Assembly (NCBI GenBank): GCA_029263945.1
Contig: JARIDM010000155.1
Span: forward strand, 1-15,543
DNA length: 15,543 nt
DNA from: Sporosarcina sp.
GTDB taxonomy: Bacteria; Bacillota; Bacilli; Bacillales_A; Planococcaceae
Direction: 5' to 3'
The notes below the pieces were generated by a model. It ran no database searches, was not told the origin of the DNA, and worked only from the letters and a program-made list of their open reading frames with translations. The translations under genes were made by a program, and so were the position numbers. Position 1 is the stretch's first letter. Each line of letters opens with the position of its first letter. Positions 1 through 6,004 of the stretch are shown here, one piece after another.

Positions 1-885
1 GCGACATTTGAACAAAATGGTTGGGCAGAAGCAACTTCACTCGCAATGACTTCTGCAACGGTGGGGATTATGAGTGCGATTCTAATTGGGATACTCTTTA
101 TTAAACGAGGTTCAGCGAAGGGTCATACCTCTTTTTTAGCGTCGTTTGATGAACTACCGAATGATCTTCGAACTGGTTTAATTCCTCCTGAATCAAGAGT
201 GAAATCTGAGACGGACACGGTATCGTCAATTTCAATTGATCCTTATGTATTTCATTTCGCGATTATTACAATCATCGCGATGGGTGGGTATTATTTAAGT
301 CAATTAGGTGCGATGTTATTGCCAAGTGTCGTGATTCCCGCATTCTCGTTGGCGTTTATTGTCGGACTGTTTGTAAAGAAAATATTGACAGCTTCGAATA
401 CCGAAAAATATGTTAGTGTGGATGTCGTGAATCGCATAAGTGGGAGCGCGACGGATATTCTTGTAGCATTTGGCATCGGGTCGATTAGCCTCTCTGTTGT
501 GGTTGATTATGCGCTTCCGCTAATTTTGCTGTTTTTATTTGGTTTACTTTATGCGTATGTCTTTTTTGCCATTCTTTCGAAGAAGTTCTTCTCGGAATAT
601 TGGTTTGAAAAAGGTATTTTCACTTGGGGATGGATCACAGGTACAGTTGCAATGGGAATTGCTTTGCTTAGAATTGTAGATCCTAAAGGGGAAAGTAAAA
701 CGTTAGATGATTATAGTTTAGCTTATATTCCCATCGCACCTGTAGAGATTTTACTGGTGACTTTCGCGCCTATGCTTGTGTTGAATTCGCAAGGTTGGTT
801 ATTCATTGTGCTGGCGTTTGTCTTCTCGTTTATCATTTATTTAATGGCGATTAAATACAAATGGTTGAAGCGAACAACTAAATAA
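1..885 (+). CDS. gltS: Sodium/glutamate symporter, C-terminal part (5' end outside window)
   Basis: The open frame runs from base 1 without a start, so this is the last 294 residues of a longer protein. ATG 46 is internal to the frame and has no convincing Shine-Dalgarno site. The first visible residues (FEQNGWAEATSLAMTSATVG) match the conserved region of GltS-type Na+/glutamate symporters, where an aromatic/Gly segment and an A-T-x-G helix follow the GHGTA motif. A hydrophilic loop (about residues 45-75) is followed by several hydrophobic helices, and the protein ends in a basic tail (KYKWLKRTTK). By family, it imports glutamate with sodium across the cytoplasmic membrane. A terminator follows directly, so it ends its own transcription unit. 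I am confident of the family; substrate preference is inferred. The symbol is used in the family sense. Confidence 0.8.
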   Translation, partial: ATFEQNGWAEATSLAMTSATVGIMSAILIGILFIKRGSAKGHTSFLASFDELPNDLRTGLIPPESRVKSETDTVSSISIDPYVFHFAIITIIAMGGYYLSQLGAMLLPSVVIPAFSLAFIVGLFVKKILTASNTEKYVSVDVVNRISGSATDILVAFGIGSISLSVVVDYALPLILLFLFGLLYAYVFFAILSKKFFSEYWFEKGIFTWGWITGTVAMGIALLRIVDPKGESKTLDDYSLAYIPIAPVEILLVTFAPMLVLNSQGWLFIVLAFVFSFIIYLMAIKYKWLKRTTK

Positions 886-896
886 TCGTTTCATAA

Positions 897-937
897 CACA
901 TCTGTTGGCTGATAAAGTCGATAGATGTGGTTTTTTA
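897..937 (+). terminator. Intrinsic terminator of the symporter gene
   Basis: CACATCT (897-903) pairs with AGATGTG (923-929). A smaller inner helix (GGCT 907-910 with AGTC 916-919, one G-T pair) lies between them, and a run of T begins at 931. It sits 12 bases after the symporter stop codon and before the next promoter. Confidence 0.75.
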
Positions 938-947
938 TATCGAAATT

Positions 948-976
948 CTAACAAGACAATGAAAAATAGGTATAAT
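948..976 (+). promoter_or_regulatory. Sigma-A-type promoter for the SEC-C protein gene
   Basis: A perfect -10 TATAAT (971-976) lies 17 bases after CTAACA (948-953), which matches 4 of 6 positions of the -35 consensus. Transcription would start near 983, leaving a leader of about 120 bases before ATG 1106. The leader contains a small hairpin near 1060 (CTGGCC, loop GAAT, GGTCGG, with one G-T pair and one T-G pair). Confidence 0.65.
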
Positions 977-998
977 GAAAGAAGTAAGAATTTTGTGC

Positions 999-1109
999 AT
1001 GAGGCAATTTCATAAAATAATGGTAATCCCTAAAAGATTGGATTCATGGAGTAGATGCTGGCCGAATGGTCGGTATATGAAGGGGAAATCTGAGGAGGAA
1101 CTAAAATGA
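999..1109 (+). CDS. Possible 36-codon leader ORF overlapping the SEC-C gene start
   Basis: The frame ATG 999 to TGA 1107-1109 encodes a basic 36-residue peptide beginning MRQFHKIMVIPKRLDSWSRC. Its stop overlaps the start of the next gene in an ATGA arrangement, the usual geometry for translational coupling. It would lie wholly within the predicted transcript. Against it, the only upstream purines (GAAAGAAG, 978-985) are weak and lie 13 or more bases from the ATG, and the last codons coincide with the Shine-Dalgarno site of the next gene. I do not recognise the peptide, and chance is a serious alternative. Confidence 0.2.
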   Translation: MRQFHKIMVIPKRLDSWSRCWPNGRYMKGKSEEELK

Positions 1110-2920
1110 TTGGACGTAATGACCCGTGCCACTGTGGAAGCGGGAAGAAATATAAAAAGTGCTGTGGTTCATCAGGAACTGACTTAGTCAACATGATCGT
1201 GAATGAAGAATTAGACGGGGTTTTAACAAGTTTTTTTGATGCTTATCCACAAGGTGAAGATAAAAAAGAAATGCAACTGGTGATGCGAAAGTGGATGCAA
1301 CAACTGAGTGAAAGTTGGGAGCATACGGACATAGAAGAAGCCGCAAGTGAGTTTTATTTATTTGTTGAAAACAATAAAGATTGGCGCGCGCACATAAAAA
1401 CACAATTAGAACAGGTAAAACGCGAAGCTGTACTAGATGTGCTAAAAGAATGGCAAGAACCAATCTTGTTGCTTGGTGAAATTACAGGAATAGATGAAAA
1501 GAATATTTATATCAAAGCATTGTTTGGAGAACAGGAATATAAGTTGACGCGACATGAAGGGATGCCAGCAGACGTTGGTACGTTATTGTTTGGCGTCGTC
1601 CTCAAAGATGTGCGTCAAGGAGAAAACGCAATCGCACCAGTATCCTCAATGTTATTTTTAGCGAAATGGAGCAAACAAACGAAAAAATCACTTGTAGAAT
1701 TAAGAGAAGCAACTCCTGAACAATCGGAAGTTGAATTCGTTAAAGAACATGCGCTCATTATCTATGAACTGTTCATCAAAAGAAGTATGGCGTCGATGAA
1801 CGAGTTAATAGAAGAAGTACTTGTCGAGGAACAACTCAGTGCACTAACAGCCTTTGACACGGCGCTTCGTCAGTTAGAACAAACGACAGATGCGCGTGAA
1901 ATTATGCATAAATTAAGTGTGGCTTATTTCTTAAACGAGAACCCAGTCGTTGAAGTGGAAGCCGATTTCATAGCGGCGGCAATCAAAACAGGTATTGACA
2001 TAGGTGTTGTACAAGGTACGGGGCTGGATGAAGCATCCATAATAGAGACCTACGAATCATCTATAGAAGGCGTAGCTGCCCATGCAGAAAAATTAGCCAC
2101 TTTGTACGAAGAGATGATGAATACAGGCGATGAACCAATGGCCGCGCGTTTATATGCGATTGGCGTGGATCCAAGGCCAACTGAAAAAGCGTTATGGGAA
2201 ACGTCCATGACAACGGGTGGGGTTGTATTACCTGAAAGGAAACCGACTGTTGCAGGAGGACGCGCACAACTGCTTGCCTATGAAGCTTATGCAGCAGATA
2301 CAGAAGAACAAAGACGAGCGCTTGCGAAAAGAGCGGCAGAGTTGGCACCAGAGCTACCAGATGCTTTACTATTGCAAGCGGAAATTGAAGCGGATTCACA
2401 AAAAAAAATACAACTATATGAAGCCGCGATTAAAGAAGCAAGTCGGACGTTTGAGGCCGGCGAAAATCCGTGGCAAAATATCCCCAATCGCCCATTTATG
2501 CGTGCTGCGTTTGCGTACGGGGTGCACTTATTTGAAAAAGGTGATTATGATGATGCAGCCTCATTATTCATCGATTTACTTAAAATGAATCAGATCGATC
2601 ACCAAGGTGCTCGGTACGAAGCGGTTGCGTCACTCATTCATGCAAAACGTTATGAGGAAGCGGCAGAAATTTTAATTCGTTATGAAAAAGGCTCAGGAAA
2701 TGATGCGACTTATTTATACCTCGATTGGAAGTTAGAGCAAGAAGGCGCAGCAGGGGTGTCTGAAAACGGTGAAGAGATGTTGCAGACGGCAATTGGGGCC
2801 AATAGCCATGTCATGCACCTGCAAACCTTTCAAGCGAAGCCGATTGCTTATCCTAGATTTCAAGAAATTGAACCAGGTAGCGTAGAGGAAGCGCGTTATA
2901 TATGGCTATTAATCAATTAA
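1106..2920 (+). CDS. SEC-C motif protein with C-terminal TPR-like repeats
   Basis: The 604-residue cytoplasmic protein opens with an N-terminal SEC-C zinc motif: C8-x-C10-x8-C19-C20 within GRNDPCHCGSGKKYKKCCG. This is the Cys cluster found at the SecA C-terminus and as a module in many other proteins. The middle (about 25-380) is largely acidic and helical, with no domain I can name. About 385-545 resembles TPR-like proteins that carry a conserved RPFMRA segment (N461-R-P-F-M-R-A) followed by a helix pair with EKGDYDDAASLFIDLLKMN and a second pair around KRYEEAAEILIRYE. No signal peptide or membrane helix is seen. The start is fixed by GAGGAGG (1092-1098), 7 bases before the ATG. It is a single-gene unit between its own promoter and a large stem-loop. 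The role is unknown; SEC-C modules bind zinc and often mediate protein or ribosome contact, but nothing here identifies a partner. Confidence 0.8.
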   Translation: MIGRNDPCHCGSGKKYKKCCGSSGTDLVNMIVNEELDGVLTSFFDAYPQGEDKKEMQLVMRKWMQQLSESWEHTDIEEAASEFYLFVENNKDWRAHIKTQLEQVKREAVLDVLKEWQEPILLLGEITGIDEKNIYIKALFGEQEYKLTRHEGMPADVGTLLFGVVLKDVRQGENAIAPVSSMLFLAKWSKQTKKSLVELREATPEQSEVEFVKEHALIIYELFIKRSMASMNELIEEVLVEEQLSALTAFDTALRQLEQTTDAREIMHKLSVAYFLNENPVVEVEADFIAAAIKTGIDIGVVQGTGLDEASIIETYESSIEGVAAHAEKLATLYEEMMNTGDEPMAARLYAIGVDPRPTEKALWETSMTTGGVVLPERKPTVAGGRAQLLAYEAYAADTEEQRRALAKRAAELAPELPDALLLQAEIEADSQKKIQLYEAAIKEASRTFEAGENPWQNIPNRPFMRAAFAYGVHLFEKGDYDDAASLFIDLLKMNQIDHQGARYEAVASLIHAKRYEEAAEILIRYEKGSGNDATYLYLDWKLEQEGAAGVSENGEEMLQTAIGANSHVMHLQTFQAKPIAYPRFQEIEPGSVEEARYIWLLIN

Positions 2921-2955
2921 TTTTAAGAAGCAGTACGACGATCATTTGAGAATAA

Positions 2956-3095
2956 ATGAGGCTGGGACATCAGTAGGAAATCTAGCCTAATTAACAAAAA
3001 GGTCAGAATAAAGACCGCGTGAAATCAGGGTTCTCGGAACTTGATTTCACGTGGTCTTTTCATTTTATAGAGTTTTGTCCCGGCCTCATTTTTTT
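2956..3095 (+). terminator. Large nested stem-loop with T run (terminator or structured RNA element)
   Basis: An outer 14-bp helix pairs 2956-2969 (ATGAGGCTGGGACA) with 3076-3089 (TGTCCCGGCCTCAT), with one T-G pair. It is followed by an unbroken T run from 3089 to 3095. Inside it, a 17-bp helix pairs 3011-3027 (AAGACCGCGTGAAATCA) with 3042-3058, with one G-T pair, and is capped by a GTTC/GAAC mini-helix (3030-3033, 3037-3040). GGTC 3001-3004 could alternatively pair with GACC 3013-3016. It begins 36 bases after the SEC-C gene stop, so it probably ends that transcript. At about 140 bases it is much larger than a simple terminator. From memory, sequences containing GAGGCTGGGACA recur between genes in several Firmicutes; I could not check this. 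Confidence 0.8.
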
Positions 3096-3390
3096 ACTTG
3101 AAATTGTAAAATGTCGGTACGCTATAAATCTAGTTTTCGTAAAAAGAATTGTTTGCAAATAACACGACTATAATAGACTAGAGATATATCTGCTTTAGTT
3201 AATCAGCCAATAGTTACGATTTATTAATTGAGAAATAAACCTTCCTCTTCTTTTGTCTGAATACTTGGAAATTTACATTGCTTCTTTAATGTCATAGTGA
3301 AATAATAACACTAGCGTGCGCTTAATATAAGTGAAAAGGGGGTAGTAAGAGGCAACTTTTTTGATCGTTAGACGGATACTGCAAGTCTTG
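3096..3390 (+). other. AT-rich intergenic stretch, no gene seen
   Basis: No frame here is long enough or has a convincing Shine-Dalgarno site to count as a gene on either strand. The only signal is TATAAT at 3169-3174, which has no good -35 at the right distance (GAATTG at 3146-3151 is poor). The purine tract near 3336-3345 (AAAAGGGGGT) is not followed by a usable start codon. Confidence 0.5.
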
Positions 3391-3396
3391 TAAAAT
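3369..3396 (+). promoter_or_regulatory. Candidate promoter for the broken gene / small membrane protein pair
   Basis: TAAAAT (3391-3396, 5 of 6 to consensus) lies 16 bases after TAGACG (3369-3374, 4 of 6). Predicted transcription would begin near 3403, about ten bases before the Shine-Dalgarno site GTGGAGG (3413-3419). Placement is good, but the -35 match is modest. Confidence 0.45.
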
Positions 3397-3426
3397 ACAG
3401 TTTTAACTTAACGTGGAGGTTACACA

Positions 3427-3799
3427 TTGAGAATTAAAATTCAATCTACAGTATACTTATCGGGCGAATAAGTTCCCTTAGACGTTAATGAGGGTGGTGT
3501 ATCTGCTCAAGATTATGGAGAGTACGATAGATTTAAAGTATATGACCAAGGGATAGTAAAGAAGTGGTCTTACTTGTCAAACTCATATCATATAAAAAGC
3601 GTTGCTAGGGGAATGACTTTTAATAAATCAGAAGATGTCACTGAAGTTATAGGGGCTAGTTTCGATGGAACGTTTCCAGCTTCTGTAAAATCATCTTTAA
3701 ATCGTGCATTTAAACTGGGATGGATTGCTTTGGTCTAAGACGTTCAATCTAAAAGTTGGAGCACCTGCTATTTACACATATTCAGAGGAGAGGAATTAA
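3427..3799 (+). pseudogene. Broken small gene, family not recognised (in-frame stop plus frameshift)
   Basis: A good Shine-Dalgarno site (GTGGAGG, 3413-3419) precedes TTG 3427 by 7 bases, but the frame meets TAA at 3469-3471 after 14 codons. The same frame then continues with protein-like sequence (VPLDVNEGGVSAQDYGEYDR... to RAFKLGW) to a TAA at 3736-3738. Shifting by one base near 3711-3721 gives a second protein-like stretch ending KVGAPAIYTYSEERN with a TAA at 3797-3799. That stop abuts the start of the next gene exactly as an intact operon would. The simplest reading is a former gene of about 120 codons carrying one nonsense and one frameshift mutation. The basic start (RIK) followed by an early stop could be the remnant of a damaged signal peptide, but no hydrophobic core remains. 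I do not recognise the family. Sequencing error is the main alternative for the frameshift, but would not easily also explain the stop. Confidence 0.6.
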
Positions 3800-3800
3800 T

Positions 3801-3980
3801 GTGGACATTAAAAATATGACTAAATTGCTGCTGATCACAACATGGCTATTATCAATCGTATCGTTACTAATCGTTTATTTCAGCAACTATATACCTGAAG
3901 TGCATAACGCATATGCAATCCCTCTCGCTATTGTTGTTGGGCTTTCTTCTATTGCAGTAGCTATCAGCATAAATAAATAA
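3801..3980 (+). CDS. Small two-helix membrane protein, 59 aa, function unknown
   Basis: GTG 3801 is preceded at 7 bases by a strong Shine-Dalgarno site, GAGGAGAGG (3785-3793). The same frame is open back to TTG 3756, but that codon lacks a ribosome site and would run through the preceding reading frame, so GTG is preferred. The protein has two hydrophobic helices, about residues 8-27 (KLLLITTWLLSIVSLLIVYF) and 38-56 (IPLAIVVGLSSIAVAIS region). They are joined by a short acidic/polar turn (SNYIPEVHN), and both ends are short. The start lies two bases after the stop of the broken gene upstream and a strong terminator follows, so the two formed a compact operon. A small membrane protein coupled to a small, possibly exported protein could be an immunity or accessory partner. 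That is only a guess from layout. Confidence 0.55.
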   Translation: MDIKNMTKLLLITTWLLSIVSLLIVYFSNYIPEVHNAYAIPLAIVVGLSSIAVAISINK

Positions 3981-3989
3981 GGATATAAA

Positions 3990-4040
3990 AACATCCCTGA
4001 AAGTGAGCACCATCAATCTAACTTTCGGGGGTGTTTTTTT
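3990..4040 (+). terminator. Strong intrinsic terminator after the small membrane protein
   Basis: A 15-bp helix pairs 3990-4004 (AACATCCCTGAAAGT) with 4021-4035 (ACTTTCGGGGGTGTT). It has two T-G pairs, a 16-base loop and a T run through 4040. It begins 10 bases after the stop codon. Confidence 0.9.
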
Positions 4041-4437
4041 GGTTAAATATAGTGAGGAATTTAATTGATGCTCGTAAGAAATTATTGGTGTTAAGTTAGT
4101 GGGGACGAAACACGCTATGCCCCCTACAATACAATTAAAAGAGCAGGTGAAAACTAGGGAGTAAAGAACTGTAACAGGTCCTTTTTTTGTCTGATTACCT
4201 ACTTGAGCCGATGATATTTGATCATGGACGTTGATGTAATGGTATGTAAAAGAAGGTAATTCCATAATGTGAAGGAGTGGCGCTTTATCTCCCGAGGATT
4301 GTTACTGTAAGCTTTCAGCCGTATATGGGTAATTGACTCTCTTCTATATGAGATAAAGAAGGAGTTAAGAATGATTTGTCGAAATTATTAGATAAGAGGA
4401 ATTAACTGGATGAATGAACGAGAAAGGGGATTAGGAG
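4041..4437 (+). other. Unassigned 400-bp region upstream of the lysine operon
   Basis: No convincing gene is seen on either strand. Points of note: TTGACT at 4333-4338 looks like a -35 element, but no -10 stands at 16-18 bases. CCTTTTTTT at 4182-4190 resembles a terminator tail without a good hairpin before it. A strong Shine-Dalgarno site (GAAGGAG, 4358-4364) precedes ATG 4371 by 6 bases, but that frame is only 6 codons (MICRNY). A second tiny frame, ATG 4410 to TAA 4449-4451 (13 codons), overlaps the aldehyde dehydrogenase start. The promoter of the lysine operon must lie here, but I cannot place it. No lysine-riboswitch core motif was recognised. Confidence 0.4.
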
Positions 4438-5916
4438 ATGCAATTGAATAATTATATTAATGGAAAGTGGCAGGAAATAGGAACCGGGCATTATACTGCG
4501 GTTTTAAATCCGGCGACAGGAGAAGAAATTGCACAAGTAAGACTTTCATCAACAAAAGATGTGGATACAGCGGTGAGTGCTGCAAAACGTGCACAGAAAG
4601 AATGGGCGCTTGTGCCAGCGCCAAAACGGGCGGATTATTTATATGAGATTGGCCGCGTGATGAAGGAGAAGAAAGAACATCTAGCACGAGTCCTAACGAC
4701 TGAAATGGGAAAAGTAATTGAAGAAGCACGCGGGGAAGTGCAAGAAGGAATTGATATGGCTTTTTATATGGCCGGAGAAGGCAGGCGGATGTTTGGGGAA
4801 ACGGTACCGTCAGAGTTACAAGATAAGTTTGCGATGAGTGTACGTGCGCCCATCGGAGTTGTTGGGTTAATTACGCCGTGGAATTTCCCAGTGGCCATAG
4901 CTACGTGGAAATCATTTCCAGCCATTGTTGCAGGAAATACGTTTATTTGGAAACCTGCGACAGAGACCCCGTTAATGGCTTTTGAAATGGCGAAGGTTTT
5001 TGATGAGGTGGGTCTACCTAAAGGGGTTGCGAATATTGTATTTGGTGCCGGCGCTGAAGTTGGGACTGCGCTGATTGAACATCCTGACGTAAGGGTCATT
5101 TCATTCACCGGATCTACGGAAACAGGTCGGCATGTGGCGGAGACTGGGGGCCGTCATTTAAAGAAAGTCTCCCTTGAAATGGGTGGAAAAAACGCTGTAA
5201 TTGTGATGGAAGATGCGGATATTGAGTTAGCGGTAGAAGGTATTCTTTGGAGCGCGTTTGGCACAGCAGGCCAGCGTTGTACTGCTTGTAGTCGCGTTAT
5301 CGTCCACAAAGATGTAAAAGCCGAACTTGAACAGAAACTATTAAAGGCTATGAAACCTTTGACAATTGGCAATGGATTGGATGAGTCTGTCAAAATCGGG
5401 CCAGTTATTAATCAGAAAGCGTTGGAAAAGATTGCAAGCTATGTTGAAATTGGTAAACAAGAAGGGGCAAAGCTACTTGCTGGCGGAGAAATCCTGAAAG
5501 AAGGAGTGCTGTCAAAAGGCCATTATTATGCACCTACATTATTTTCCGATGTGCGGTGGGATAGTCGACTGGCGCAAGAGGAAATCTTTGGGCCTGTTAT
5601 TTCTCTAATAGAAGTGGAAAGTTTAGAAGAAGCGATTGACGTGAACAACAGTGTCGTTTATGGACTGTCTAGCTCGATCTTCTCAAAAGATATTAATAAA
5701 GTATTCCAGGCACAGCGAGATCTTGATACAGGAATTGTCTATGTGAATGCAGGAACGACCGGTGCTGAAATTCACTTACCATTCGGTGGGACAAAAGGGA
5801 CGGGGAACGGTCATCGTGACTCGGGAGTTGCAGCACTTGATGTCTTTACAGAGTGGAAGAGTATTTACGTTGATTTTAGTGGGAAATTGCAGCGTGCACA
5901 AATAGATAATTCATAA
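4438..5916 (+). CDS. Aldehyde dehydrogenase, probably 2-aminoadipate 6-semialdehyde (P6C) dehydrogenase
   Basis: The 492-residue protein is full length for the NAD(P)+-dependent aldehyde dehydrogenase superfamily. Visible landmarks are the oxyanion Asn149 in TPWNFPVA, cofactor-loop FTGSTETGR, general base Glu247 in LEMGGKN, nucleophile Cys281 in GQRCTACSR, EEIFGPV, and the C-terminal LPFGGTKGTGNGHRDSG. All catalytic residues are present and no export signal is seen. The start is set by AAAGGGGA (4423-4430), 7 bases before the ATG. The next gene on the strand is lysine 6-dehydrogenase, with 88 bases and no terminator between, so the aldehyde it oxidises is most likely the lysine-derived semialdehyde, giving L-2-aminoadipate. 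That substrate assignment rests on context; by sequence alone, other semialdehydes (for example alpha-ketoglutarate semialdehyde) are possible. Confidence 0.85.
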   Translation: MQLNNYINGKWQEIGTGHYTAVLNPATGEEIAQVRLSSTKDVDTAVSAAKRAQKEWALVPAPKRADYLYEIGRVMKEKKEHLARVLTTEMGKVIEEARGEVQEGIDMAFYMAGEGRRMFGETVPSELQDKFAMSVRAPIGVVGLITPWNFPVAIATWKSFPAIVAGNTFIWKPATETPLMAFEMAKVFDEVGLPKGVANIVFGAGAEVGTALIEHPDVRVISFTGSTETGRHVAETGGRHLKKVSLEMGGKNAVIVMEDADIELAVEGILWSAFGTAGQRCTACSRVIVHKDVKAELEQKLLKAMKPLTIGNGLDESVKIGPVINQKALEKIASYVEIGKQEGAKLLAGGEILKEGVLSKGHYYAPTLFSDVRWDSRLAQEEIFGPVISLIEVESLEEAIDVNNSVVYGLSSSIFSKDINKVFQAQRDLDTGIVYVNAGTTGAEIHLPFGGTKGTGNGHRDSGVAALDVFTEWKSIYVDFSGKLQRAQIDNS

Positions 5917-6004
5917 ATCGTTAAGCATTAAGCAGACCCGTCTAGGGGACATCTTGCGTTCGACATGAATAATGTGAATAAACAGATGTAAAGGGGATGA
6001 CGAT

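Noticed and set aside
2217..2588. 123-residue open frame inside the SEC-C gene
   Set aside because: Same-strand shadow frame within a well-supported gene; Lys-rich composition arises from the adenine-rich coding sequence.
3265..3281. Second sigma-54-like site (TTGGAAATTTACATTGC)
   Set aside because: The GG-to-GC distance is one base too long, which normally abolishes recognition.
3756..3800. TTG 3756 as start of the small membrane protein (74 aa)
   Set aside because: It has no ribosome site and lies inside the restored reading frame of the broken gene. GTG 3801 has a strong, correctly spaced Shine-Dalgarno site.
4102..4115. Possible sigma-54 promoter (GG and GC at the right spacing within GGGGACGAAACACGC)
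   Set aside because: Only the invariant GG/GC and an AC match. The TT before GC is absent, and it lies over 300 bases before the ALDH start with no activator gene nearby.
3867..4265. 132-residue minus-strand open frame
   Set aside because: It runs antisense through the small membrane gene and the terminator, has no ribosome site, and its composition is unlike a real protein.
4041..4437. Lysine riboswitch or T-box before the lysine operon
   Set aside because: I could not find the conserved core motifs of either element. CCTTTTTTT at 4182-4190 lacks a proper preceding hairpin. A covariance-model search would be decisive.
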